Shown here one piece after another: positions 38,182-46,490 of a stretch of 64,000 bases of DNA. The stretch's first letter is position 1; every line of letters starts with the position of its first letter. The notes beneath the pieces were generated by a model that was not told the DNA's origin, searched no databases, and worked only from the letters and a program-made list of their open reading frames with translations. The position numbers were made by a program, and so were the translations under genes. Origin of the DNA: Sphingomonadales bacterium (GTDB lineage: Bacteria; Pseudomonadota; Alphaproteobacteria; Sphingomonadales; Sphingomonadaceae); assembly GCA_028871475.1 (NCBI GenBank), contig JAGWMZ010000003.1:62001-126000 (forward strand), read 5' to 3'.

Positions 38182-38289
38182 CCTTCATCCCCTTTTCGTG
38201 GCCGCGGCGCCGGACGTGGCGCAGGCCTGTTGCTCTTGCGGCACAGCTTGTGGGATCAACTTACGCGGGTTTGCATCGCAGTCAACTAG

Positions 38290-38329
38290 TCAGACAATTG
38301 AATATACGATCTGATACCAACTGATACAA
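38290..38329 (-). promoter_or_regulatory. Esterase promoter with overlapping operator
   Basis: On the minus strand TTGTAT (38324-38329) and TATATT (38301-38306) are separated by exactly 17 bases, a good housekeeping-type promoter about 110 bases ahead of the esterase start. TCAGACAATTGAAT (38290-38303) overlaps the -10 and transcription start; read on the minus strand it contains TTGTCTGACTA, close to the TTGTCnGACAA pattern of some GntR/FCD repressors. A tandem CTGATACCAA/CTGATACAAT with 10-base period covers the -35 and spacer. Confidence 0.55.
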
Positions 38330-38437
38330 TTCACCGCATCTGGCCGCGAGCGATGGCCATACTTCGCGCATCGGAAGGAAAAATTATCGTAATTGGCGAA
38401 AGGCCTCAAAGGTCAATGGTTCGCGGCAAACACTGAC

Positions 38438-38451
38438 ATTCAATTGTCTGA
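38438..38451 (+). promoter_or_regulatory. Second copy of the 14-base operator-like word, inverted
   Basis: ATTCAATTGTCTGA is the exact reverse complement of 38290-38303 and lies about 148 bases from it, still in the non-coding gap behind the cupin gene. A pair of identical sites at this distance suggests repressor binding with looping. Confidence 0.5.
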
Positions 38452-38509
38452 TGATTTTGATCTGCAACCAACCACAGTTCAATCAACAAACGCCGGCGTC
38501 CGACACCGC

Positions 38510-39550
38510 CTATCCGCCGCGCAACCTCTGCATCAGCATGGCGCGGATCCGGCCATACATTCCTCCCGCAAGCGGCCCAAGAATACCGTGCTGACCAGGC
38601 GGCACATGGGCCAGCGGATGGCCCTCCAGCCGGAATACATAATGGTCGAAATAGGCCCGCCATGCAGCACGTTCAGCCAGCGGGCGGTCGGCAATGGCGA
38701 TCATCGCCAGCATCATCATGGTCTGGGGATTGTCCGGCCCAGTGGCAAAGCCATCCCACCAGTAATTGACCAGCACATTGAAGGGCTCGGTCGCCTCCAC
38801 CTGATGCCACCACAATTTGGGCAGATAGAGCGCGTCGCCCGGTGCCAGTTCAACCGTCAGGGCGCGGCTCCGCGCGGCCTCGAAACGCGGAAAACGCGCA
38901 TCCCCCGGCGCGGCCACCGCCGCGAGGCTGACAGGCTGCCCCGCCATCGTGTTGTCAATCGGCCCGACATACAGATCACCAATCGCGTCGGGCGGATAGA
39001 GGGTAAAGCGCCGACGCCCCGCCACAACGCAGGCAATGTTGTCGGTAGAATCATAATGGCAGGCAACGTTGGACGCATTGCCGATCCACAGGCGCGGCAC
39101 CACATGGCGCGGCAGCATCGGCACATTGTTGTCGTCAGCGAAACCGGGGAGAAAAATGTCCGCCGCCAGTGACCCCATGTAAAAGGTATCGCGCGTGACA
39201 TCCACCACACTGGCGAAGATTTCATCGAAAGCCTGCCCAATGGTCAGATTGACGCGCTCGAAATTGAAGCCGTCAAGCGCCTCGCCCTTGTAGAAATAAT
39301 GCCCGCGCAGATCGCGTCTGCCACGAAACGCCTGCCCTTGGCGGTCGGTAGCGTGGCGCATAATCTCTTCGCGCAAACACTCAGGCGATTGCCGCGCCGC
39401 CACGACCACCGGCCAATGCGCGCACAATCCTCGCATGACGACTGGCTGCCCCGCCGCCATGACCACACGCTCGAAACCGGCGGGGTCCGGCGGCATCGCC
39501 GGATCAGCCTCAACAACCCGGCCCGGCAAAGCTTGACTCTCCAAGGTCAT
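38510..39550 (-). CDS. Cupin_8/JmjC-like iron(II)-2OG oxygenase-type protein
   Basis: 346 residues with a JmjC-like cupin (Cupin_8). The metal triad is visible: His165-x-Asp167 in ACHYDSTDN and the distal His249 in LPKLWWHQVE; LWIGNASN and RRFTLYPPD are typical. It probably hydroxylates a protein or small molecule using 2-oxoglutarate. In Caulobacter, sphingomonads and xanthomonads such genes recur beside TonB receptors, SapC and tryptophan-halogenase-like genes, but their substrate is unknown. Cotranscribed with SapC (11-base gap). Confidence 0.85.
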   Translation of the reverse strand: MTLESQALPGRVVEADPAMPPDPAGFERVVMAAGQPVVMRGLCAHWPVVVAARQSPECLREEIMRHATDRQGQAFRGRRDLRGHYFYKGEALDGFNFERVNLTIGQAFDEIFASVVDVTRDTFYMGSLAADIFLPGFADDNNVPMLPRHVVPRLWIGNASNVACHYDSTDNIACVVAGRRRFTLYPPDAIGDLYVGPIDNTMAGQPVSLAAVAAPGDARFPRFEAARSRALTVELAPGDALYLPKLWWHQVEATEPFNVLVNYWWDGFATGPDNPQTMMMLAMIAIADRPLAERAAWRAYFDHYVFRLEGHPLAHVPPGQHGILGPLAGGMYGRIRAMLMQRLRGG

Positions 39551-39561
39551 GCGGGCTGGCG

Positions 39562-40275
39562 TCAGGCCGGTTCGGCGACGCGCGCGTTGCGGCGATGGGC
39601 CAGCACCGGGATCTGCCCCAGCGAAATCCGCATGCTCAACGCCGCCTGCAGATGGCCGGTGCGAAACAGCGATGCGACCGCTGCGCCATCAAGATCCTGC
39701 AGCACGTCCTGACTGATGGTGTAAAGCCCTTCGAGCGTCAGATTCTCGCCATTGTCGAAGGCGAGCGAAATGTCGATGGGTTCAACAGCCTTGAGCCGCA
39801 GCATGTCCTCGATAAAACGGGTGGTCTCTTCACGCCCGCTCATGATCCGCCCGATGATGTGTTGAATGTAGCGCAACTCCTCGCTCACCTCGCCCGAGGA
39901 GGTAAAGAGCGGCAGGGGCGCTGTATCGCTGAAACGCGGATGATGAAGGTCGATGGCCAGATGCTCGCCTGACGCGTAAAACCCTTGTCGTTGCAGATCG
40001 AGCGGCTGAAAGGCGGCCTTGCCCTCATCCGCGCCATCGACCAGCAACTGATCCTGCGAAAAACCGAAGAGAGCCGCAGCGTAAAACTGGCCATTTTCCT
40101 GATCCTTGGCCAGGAAAATGGGGCAACAGGCAGCAGCAGCCGTGAACTCACCCAGCAAAATCGGCACGAAATAGGGATATTGCGGCAAGCGCGGATACAT
40201 CCGCACATCGCGATGCTCCACCGAATTGACGATCTCCAGCCTTGGCGTCACCTTACCCTCCACCCATTGGTACAT
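39562..40275 (-). CDS. SapC family protein
   Basis: 237 residues matching SapC (LEIVNSVEHRDVRMYPR, FVPILLGEFTAAAACCPIFLAKD, GFYASGEHLAIDLHHPRF, LEGLYTISQDVLQDL). SapC was first noted in the Campylobacter S-layer locus; in alphaproteobacteria it accompanies TonB receptors and has no defined role. No signal peptide, so it acts in the cytoplasm. Start ATG 40275; a GTG at 40299 in frame is an alternative. Divergent from the TonB receptor. Confidence 0.85.
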   Translation of the reverse strand: MYQWVEGKVTPRLEIVNSVEHRDVRMYPRLPQYPYFVPILLGEFTAAAACCPIFLAKDQENGQFYAAALFGFSQDQLLVDGADEGKAAFQPLDLQRQGFYASGEHLAIDLHHPRFSDTAPLPLFTSSGEVSEELRYIQHIIGRIMSGREETTRFIEDMLRLKAVEPIDISLAFDNGENLTLEGLYTISQDVLQDLDGAAVASLFRTGHLQAALSMRISLGQIPVLAHRRNARVAEPA

Positions 40276-40418
40276 AGCATGCGCAAATGGCCTGCTCACA
40301 GCAAGCCATATATGTCGAACCGAGCTGCTGATGCTGCATCTTTTGCTGCAACATCAAGCCTGCGGCCTTCACGTTTCCCGTCACACCCTCGAAAAATCAT
40401 ATAGTATCACAAAATGCT

Positions 40419-40432
40419 TGTTAGCGCTATCC
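40419..40432. promoter_or_regulatory. LacI-family-like operator
   Basis: TGTTAGCGCTATCC shares 11 of 14 positions with the symmetric TGTTAGCGCTAACA type recognised by several LacI-family sugar repressors in alphaproteobacteria. It sits about 200 bases before the receptor start, over a candidate -35. Confidence 0.45.
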
Positions 40433-40573
40433 GTTTTGCCTAAGAAAACGGTGAATAAAGCCAACAAGGCAGATTCGGGGGAGAAGAAAGATCGGCAGTG
40501 ATGGCCGATGTGCATTCTATAAAATTTCTACAAATCGACAAAAACTCCAAGACCTCTGGGGGCAGAGGCCGCT

Positions 40574-40595
40574 CCTTCGCTTGCGAAAGCGAAGG
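40574..40595 (+). other. GNRA-capped hairpin in the TonB receptor leader
   Basis: CCTTCGCTT and AAGCGAAGG form a perfect 9-base stem closed by GCGA, a GNRA tetraloop; one more T-G pair extends it. It lies about 27 bases upstream of the AGGAGG, with no T-run, so it is a leader structure rather than a terminator. Confidence 0.6.
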
Positions 40596-40631
40596 GACGT
40601 ACCTGGTTGTACAATAAAAACAGGAGGGGAT

Positions 40632-43619
40632 ATGAATAATTCAATTCGTTCCAGGATGATGCTCGGCTGCGCTTCGGGTATTCTGGCGATCGTCAACATG
40701 ACACCCGCCATGGCGGCGGACAGCAGTGATGCTGCAGGTAATGCTGCAGCCAATGCTGCGGCTGGAATGATCCAGCCACCACCCACAAATGAGCAGTCGG
40801 ACAATGCCGCCATCATCGTGACGGGTATTCGTGGCTCGCTCCAGCGCAACCTCGACCTCAAGCGCAATGCCTCGGGCGTCGTCGACGCCATCTCCGCCGA
40901 GGAAGTGGGCAAGTTCCCCGATTCCAACGTCGCCTCGGCCCTGCAGCGCCTGCCCGGTGTCTCCATCCAGCGCTCGGGCGCGCGCGGTGATGCCACCGGC
41001 GTGACCATCCGGGGCTTCGGCGGTGACTTCAACGATACGCTGTATGACGGCCGCCACATCTCGACGGCCACCGGTTCGCGCGGCGTGGACTTCACGCAGG
41101 TCGGCTCGGATTTCGTCGGCCGCCTCAGCGTCTACAAGACGCCTGAAGTTGAACTGGGCATCGCCGCCATCGGCGCCACCATCAACGTCGAACTGCCCAA
41201 GCCTTTCGATCGCCCCGGTTTCCACACGGCCGCCTCGGTTTCGGGCTCGGTGCAGGACCGCAACGGCAAGGTGGTTCCCTCGGGCGGCCTGCTGGTCAGC
41301 GATACCTTCGCCGATGACACGATCGGCATTCTGGGTGACGTGGCCTATACCCGCCATGACACCACAACCAACCAGGTCACCATCCCGGGCTGGATCGGCA
41401 ACTATTTCTATCAGTGCCAGGTTCAGGCCGCCTGCCAGACACAGGACTTCACCCCTTCGCAAAAGACGCTGCTGGGCTGGTTCCCCCAGCAGGTCACAGC
41501 GCAGCAACCCACCACCAAGGATGAACGCGTCGATGCGCGCATCGCCGTACAGTGGAAGCCGACCGACAATGTGCTGATCACGCTGGACGACAACTTCAGC
41601 CGCCAGACCATCCACACCACGAACAGTTCGTATGGCGCGTGGTTCAACGGCAATGACCTGCGCAACGTCAAGCTCGATTCCAACGGCGTGGTGACCGACT
41701 TCAACCAGTTCGGTACACCGATGGACTTCAACGCCACCGATGCGCGCACCATCAACCAGACCAACCAGTTTGGCGCCAACCTGAAATGGGAAGCGACCGA
41801 ACATCTGAAGTTCGATTTTGACGGCGCCTATGGCAAGAGCCTTCAGAACCCCGGCAACAACGGCTACAACAACAATATGGACATCGGTTACGGCGGTACC
41901 AACGCCGATCCGAACGGCACGTTCCTGTCCACAGGTTGTACCTATCCGACCGGTGCTGGTCCAACCACGGCACCGACCAGGTGCACGACCTACTCCTCGC
42001 CGCTCGGTGCGCCCACGGGTGTCACCATCCTGGGCAATGGCAGCAAGTTCCTGCCTTCGATCCATGACGTGGGCCCTGCCAACAACATCAGCCAATTCAC
42101 CAATCCGGCCTATCTCGGCAGCCACGTGATCAGCAATGGCACCAATTATTTCACCGATACGGTAAAGCAGTTCAAGGCAGTTGCCAGCTGGAAGCAGGAC
42201 CACCTGTCGCTGCTGTTCGGCGGTACCTACAAGGAGGATTCGTTCCACCGCGAAAGCACCACCACCAACATCACTGCCGTCAATCCGAAAACGGGCCAGA
42301 ACGTCAACGTGTTCACCGAATTCTCCGGCTATGGCACGCCTTCGGGCCGCGCGGCTACCGCACTGGCTCCGCTTCCCACCAGCATCTACCAGGGCACGAT
42401 CAGCACTGCCAATTTCATTCCCGGCTACACCGGCAATCTGGCGCCAGCGATCATCAAATACAGCCCCTATGATGTGTACAATGCGCTGCTGTCTGCTTTC
42501 CCGAATGGTTACATCGGAAGCACCTACAACCCCAGCAGCCTGCTCAACGTCACTGAAAAAACCTGGTCAATCTTCATGAAGACCACGTTCGACACGGATT
42601 TGGGCACCCTGCCCTTCCACGTCAGCGTCGGTGTGCGTGATGAAAACACGTCGGTGGTTTCGGCCGGTACGGGCCAGTTGCTGACGGCCCTGACCGTCAA
42701 CTCGGGCGACCCGACACTGCTTTCCCCAACCTATGCGCCGACACTGCAGCCGCTGCGCCGCACCAACAACTACAACTATCTGCTGCCCAGCATCGATATG
42801 AAGCTGCTGATCACGCCGAAGTTCACGCTGCGTCTTGACGCCTCGCGCACCATGACGCGTCCGGCACTGACGCTGCTCAAGCCGAACATCAGCCTGGGTA
42901 CGCTGCGCAAGGGCAGCCTTGCGGCTTCGGGCGGCAACCCGACGCTGGCGCCTTACCTGTCGGATAACTTCGATATCGCGGGTGAGTGGTATTATGCCCC
43001 GAACTCGTATTTCGCGGTGAACGGCTTCCTCAAGCATCTGACCAACTTCATCGTTGGCGGCACCTCGACCCAGACCTTCAACGGCGTGATCGATCCGAAC
43101 ACCAACCAGCCCGCCCTGTTCCAGGTCACGGGTCAGGTGAACGGTCCTGACGGCGTGGTGAGAGGCGTGGAAATTGCCTGGCAGCAGGTGTTCGGCCAGA
43201 CCGGCTTCGGCTTCAGCGCCAACGCCACGCTGGTGAACACCAACCGCAACTTCAACACCTCGGACATTTCGGGTGCTGCCTTTGCGATCACCGGCCTTGC
43301 CAATTCGGCAAACCTGGTGGGCTTCTATGACAAACACGGCTTTGAGGCGCGCGTCGCGCTCAACTGGCGTGACTCCTATCTGCTGCAGCTTGGTCAGGGT
43401 CAGGGCGGCACCTTCGGCGCCGAGCCGGTCAATGTGAATGCCCAGACGCAGATCGATGCCTCGGTCAGCTATCAGCTCACCAAACAGGTCACGATCTTCG
43501 GCGAGGCCACCAACCTCAACAACTCGACCTACAGCACCTATGGGCGCTTCAAAAACCAGCCGCTGGATATCTACTCCTACGGCCGGCGCTTCACCTTTGG
43601 TGCCCGCTTCCACTACTAA
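40632..43619 (+). CDS. TonB-dependent receptor (TIGR01782-type)
   Basis: 995-residue outer-membrane receptor. Signal peptide MNNSIRSRMMLGCASGILAIV..AMA; N-terminal plug (about 60-200: IIVTGIRGSLQRNLDLKRNA, VGKFPDSNVASALQRLPGVSI, TGVTIRGFGGDFNDTLYDG) with the start resembling the TonB box, and a 22-strand barrel ending in FGARFHY with the terminal aromatic residue. The LDLKRNA..VGKFPD pattern is the Xanthomonas/Caulobacter subfamily used for oligosaccharides and other organic ligands. Neighbouring esterase and GH43 suggest a plant-polysaccharide ligand. AGGAGG fixes the start at 40632. Confidence 0.95.
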   Translation: MNNSIRSRMMLGCASGILAIVNMTPAMAADSSDAAGNAAANAAAGMIQPPPTNEQSDNAAIIVTGIRGSLQRNLDLKRNASGVVDAISAEEVGKFPDSNVASALQRLPGVSIQRSGARGDATGVTIRGFGGDFNDTLYDGRHISTATGSRGVDFTQVGSDFVGRLSVYKTPEVELGIAAIGATINVELPKPFDRPGFHTAASVSGSVQDRNGKVVPSGGLLVSDTFADDTIGILGDVAYTRHDTTTNQVTIPGWIGNYFYQCQVQAACQTQDFTPSQKTLLGWFPQQVTAQQPTTKDERVDARIAVQWKPTDNVLITLDDNFSRQTIHTTNSSYGAWFNGNDLRNVKLDSNGVVTDFNQFGTPMDFNATDARTINQTNQFGANLKWEATEHLKFDFDGAYGKSLQNPGNNGYNNNMDIGYGGTNADPNGTFLSTGCTYPTGAGPTTAPTRCTTYSSPLGAPTGVTILGNGSKFLPSIHDVGPANNISQFTNPAYLGSHVISNGTNYFTDTVKQFKAVASWKQDHLSLLFGGTYKEDSFHRESTTTNITAVNPKTGQNVNVFTEFSGYGTPSGRAATALAPLPTSIYQGTISTANFIPGYTGNLAPAIIKYSPYDVYNALLSAFPNGYIGSTYNPSSLLNVTEKTWSIFMKTTFDTDLGTLPFHVSVGVRDENTSVVSAGTGQLLTALTVNSGDPTLLSPTYAPTLQPLRRTNNYNYLLPSIDMKLLITPKFTLRLDASRTMTRPALTLLKPNISLGTLRKGSLAASGGNPTLAPYLSDNFDIAGEWYYAPNSYFAVNGFLKHLTNFIVGGTSTQTFNGVIDPNTNQPALFQVTGQVNGPDGVVRGVEIAWQQVFGQTGFGFSANATLVNTNRNFNTSDISGAAFAITGLANSANLVGFYDKHGFEARVALNWRDSYLLQLGQGQGGTFGAEPVNVNAQTQIDASVSYQLTKQVTIFGEATNLNNSTYSTYGRFKNQPLDIYSYGRRFTFGARFHY

Positions 43620-43634
43620 GACCTCAACGATGTG

Positions 43635-43669
43635 TCGGGCGCGCAGACATCAGTCCGCGCGCCCGATTT
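43635..43669 (+). terminator. Intrinsic terminator of the TonB receptor gene
   Basis: TCGGGCGCGC pairs perfectly with GCGCGCCCGA; inside, GAC-ATCA-GTC extends the stem. TTTCTGTTTT follows. Sits between the convergent receptor and LysR genes. Confidence 0.85.
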
Positions 43670-43700
43670 CTGTTTTGGCGCCACGTCAACTCGGCTCTGT

Positions 43701-44603
43701 TCAGCCCACTGGGGATGCGATGCGTGTCATCAGATCTGCCAGCCACAGATGGGCTGTGTGGCCCGAATGCCGCTGATGCCAGCTCAGCACCGTGGCAACA
43801 CGCCGGTCGGGCAAGGGCAGCGCGCTGGACACGATCTCGCCCGATCGGGCAAGAACCTGTGCGATCTGTTTCCGCACCACCGCGACAAGCTCCGTGTCGC
43901 GCAGCAGCGTCGGCAAGGCGAGATAGGGGACCGCCCCCATTTTGACGTCTGGCAATCCTGCCGCGGCCAGTGCCTGACTGACAAAGCTCATGTCCTCCCC
44001 GCTTGAGGAGACATCCACCCGTGCCGCTTGGCTGAAATCAACAAGCGACAATGCCACACCGGCCAGCGGATGGCCCGCACGCATGACCAGTTGGTAACCA
44101 TCCTCCACCAACACCCGCGAGGCGAAGCGCTGCCTGTCGAGCGGATTGGCGGTGATCACGAAATCCAGATCGCCGCGATCCAGCAGGTCGTCGACCGCCA
44201 GCGTGCCGCTGGGGCGGATGTCGAGCCGGATGCCGGGGGCCTCAATGGCGCAGGCACGCAGAATGGGCGCCGCCAGCACCAGCGCGGCATGATTGTTGAG
44301 CGCAAGGCGAAACACGCGGCTCGCCGTCGCGGGCGAGAAATCGGCCGGCTCGAGCGCCTGCGCAAAATCTTCCAGCGCGCGTCGCACAGGCGTAGCAAGC
44401 TGAAGCGCCCGCGCCGTCGGCTCCATGCCGGAAGGTGTGCGCACGAACAAAGGGTCACCCAGCAGCGCGCGCAAACGTCCCAGCGCATTGCTGGCTGCCG
44501 GCTGGCTCAGCGCAAGGCGATCGGCGGCGCGGCTGACGCTGCGCTCCTCCATCATTGCCTCAAAGACGACCAGAAGATTGAGGTCAAAACGGCTCAGTCG
44601 CAT
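43701..44603 (-). CDS. LysR-type transcriptional regulator
   Basis: 300 residues: winged helix at the N-terminus (MRLSRFDLNLLVVFEAMMEER, SVSRAADRLALSQPAASNALGRL is the recognition region, split here at the turn) and a periplasmic-binding-protein-like effector domain. It lies 23 bases behind the outer-membrane channel gene on the same strand, so it is the last gene of the efflux operon rather than divergent from its target, which is less usual for LysR regulators. Effector unknown. Confidence 0.92.
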   Translation of the reverse strand: MRLSRFDLNLLVVFEAMMEERSVSRAADRLALSQPAASNALGRLRALLGDPLFVRTPSGMEPTARALQLATPVRRALEDFAQALEPADFSPATASRVFRLALNNHAALVLAAPILRACAIEAPGIRLDIRPSGTLAVDDLLDRGDLDFVITANPLDRQRFASRVLVEDGYQLVMRAGHPLAGVALSLVDFSQAARVDVSSSGEDMSFVSQALAAAGLPDVKMGAVPYLALPTLLRDTELVAVVRKQIAQVLARSGEIVSSALPLPDRRVATVLSWHQRHSGHTAHLWLADLMTRIASPVG

Positions 44604-44626
44604 GTCACGGTGTTGGCCTTCGCCGT

Positions 44627-46009
44627 TCAGCTTGGCAAGGTCCATCCGCATCCCAACGCCTTGTAAAGATCGACCAGCCCCTGCGCCCGGCCCAGATTGG
44701 CCTGGATCTGCTGTGTATCGGCAAGAGCAAGCGCCTGCTGCGCGGCCAGCACCGGCAGCATATCGGTGGTGCCGGCGCCATAGCCCGCCCGTGCCATGGC
44801 CAGCGCCTGCCGCGCGCTTTGGACCGCGTTAGCCTCGCGGTCGAACTGATGCCTTGCACCCTGCTCGGTAACCAACGCATCCTCGACATCGCCATAGGCC
44901 TGATGAACGGCCTTGAGATAGTCTGCGGCCAGTTCCTGATACCGGCCATTGACCGCTTCAAGCTGACCGTGAAGGCGCCCACCGTCAAAAATCGGCTGAA
45001 GCACGTTGAGCCCCATGTCAAAGACCGAAGCAGGCCCCGCCATGGCAGAAGCCAGAGCAACACTGCCAACACCACCGCTCCCGGTCAGGCCAAAGGATGG
45101 GAGAAACGCCTTGCGCGCGACGCTGATGTTGGCCCCGGCCGCGGCCAGCGCGCGTTCCGCAGCCTGCACGTCAGGGCGATGAACCAGCAGGGCCGAGGGC
45201 ACACCCGCCGTCACCGGGGGAAGCGCCAGACTGGCCAGCGACCCGCCCTTTACGCTGAAGCCTTCGGGGTTGTGCCCGGTCAGCAGGGCGAGTGCATCCA
45301 CCAGATGCGCCCTTTGCGCTTCAAGCGGCGGAAGAGACGCCGCGACCTGCTCGACGAGAGCTTGCTGCTGCGCCACTTGCAGCCCGGTAACCAGCCCTTG
45401 CCGCTGTTGGCGGATAAGCCCGTTCAGAATGGCCTGTCCATCGGCAAGTTGCTGATGCAGCGATGCGATATTGTCCTGCGTGGCCAGCAGGTTGAAATAG
45501 GTCGAGGCGACGCTGGCCACGATCGTCGTCCGGATGACGGCCAGTTGATAGCTGGCCGCCTGCGCCGTTGCGATGGCGCTGCTGTGCGCGTCATGGTTCT
45601 TGCCCCACACATCCACTTCATAAGAAGCGGAAAACACCCCGTTGAGCGTGCCATAACGGCGGATCTGACCCGTGGGGGAGATCTTGCGCGTATCCTCGGT
45701 CAAAGAGGCAAGGCCAACCGTGGGCAGCAGCGCCGCACCCGCTATCCGGGCCTGCGCATCAGCCTGCCGCAGCATCGCCTGACCGGCGGCCAGATCATCA
45801 TTATGCGCCTGAGCCGTAGCGATAAGCTGATCGAGCTCAGGCGAACCGAACACTTTCCACCAGTCGGCAGCGGGCCATTCGGCGGCATCGGCCTGCCCGT
45901 TCCAGCCGGCCGCCGGCGGCGCCACGACCGGCGCCTCGGGACGCGGCCCCAATGCGCAACCTGCCAGCACGCTGGCGGCGAGCAATGGGGCGAGGCACCG
46001 CCACCTCAT
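44627..46009 (-). CDS. RND efflux outer-membrane channel lipoprotein (NodT/OprM family)
   Basis: 460 residues. Lipoprotein signal with lipobox LAGC at about residue 18, then two OEP/TolC repeats (WWKVFGSPELDQLIATAQAHN is the conserved family start; EVDVWGKN and the second-half GGRLHGQLEAV are typical). Forms the outer-membrane duct for the RND pump encoded upstream. Overlaps the GlcG-like gene by 4 bases. Confidence 0.94.
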   Translation of the reverse strand: MRWRCLAPLLAASVLAGCALGPRPEAPVVAPPAAGWNGQADAAEWPAADWWKVFGSPELDQLIATAQAHNDDLAAGQAMLRQADAQARIAGAALLPTVGLASLTEDTRKISPTGQIRRYGTLNGVFSASYEVDVWGKNHDAHSSAIATAQAASYQLAVIRTTIVASVASTYFNLLATQDNIASLHQQLADGQAILNGLIRQQRQGLVTGLQVAQQQALVEQVAASLPPLEAQRAHLVDALALLTGHNPEGFSVKGGSLASLALPPVTAGVPSALLVHRPDVQAAERALAAAGANISVARKAFLPSFGLTGSGGVGSVALASAMAGPASVFDMGLNVLQPIFDGGRLHGQLEAVNGRYQELAADYLKAVHQAYGDVEDALVTEQGARHQFDREANAVQSARQALAMARAGYGAGTTDMLPVLAAQQALALADTQQIQANLGRAQGLVDLYKALGCGWTLPS

Positions 46010-46476
46010 GACGCATGGGCCATGGCATCGGCCACCTGAAAGGCCAGGGCGGCATCCTTGTCCTTGTCGGTTCCCGCCACGCCCACGGCGCCCACACAGA
46101 CACCATCCATCACAATCGGTGCCCCGCCGCGCAGCGCCGTCAGGCCAGAGGTGGCCAGTGCGGTGCGTCCCTTGGCGACATTCTCCTCAAGCTCGACGGT
46201 CGGGCGCCGCATCAACGCCGCCGAGCGCGCCTTGCCAATGGCCAGATCAATGCTGCCCGGCCGCACGCCATCCATGCGCACAAAGGCGAGCAGCATCCCA
46301 GCACCATCGACGATGGCAATGGCCGAGGGAGCGTCGGCACTGACGGCGCGGCTTTCGGCCTCGTGCAGGGCGCGGGCGGCGCCCGCTTCGCTCAGCGTCG
46401 GCGCCTGAGTGACGAGGGGCGCGGCATGGGCCGCATTGCTGAGCAGGGTGGAGGCGATAAGCAGGGGAATACGCAT
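46006..46476 (-). CDS. Exported GlcG/HbpS-like protein
   Basis: 156 residues with a signal peptide (MRIPLLIASTLLSNAAHA). The mature part is the GlcG/HbpS fold: AIAIVDGAGMLLAFVRMDG, SIDLAIGKARSAALMRRPT, GGAPIVMDGVCVGAVGVAGTDKDKDAA. Streptomyces HbpS binds haem and senses redox stress through a kinase; other members have unclear roles. Here it is placed inside an RND efflux operon, 14 bases after the pump gene and overlapping the channel gene. ATG 46476 has AAAGGA upstream. It may bind a small cofactor or the pump substrate in the periplasm. Confidence 0.88.
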   Translation of the reverse strand: MRIPLLIASTLLSNAAHAAPLVTQAPTLSEAGAARALHEAESRAVSADAPSAIAIVDGAGMLLAFVRMDGVRPGSIDLAIGKARSAALMRRPTVELEENVAKGRTALATSGLTALRGGAPIVMDGVCVGAVGVAGTDKDKDAALAFQVADAMAHAS

Positions 46477-46490
46477 GGTCAGTCCTTTCG

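Larger units (their letters stand above)
40300..40631 (+). promoter_or_regulatory. Control region between sapC and the TonB receptor
   Basis: 332 bases without a gene. Contains a LacI-type palindrome TGTTAGCGCTATCC at 40419-40432 (core TAGCGCTA) overlapping a TTGTTA box, and a stem CCTTCGCTT/AAGCGAAGG with GCGA loop at 40574-40595. AGGAGG at 40622 precedes the receptor ATG. The first 100 bases are AT-richer than average. Confidence 0.55.
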
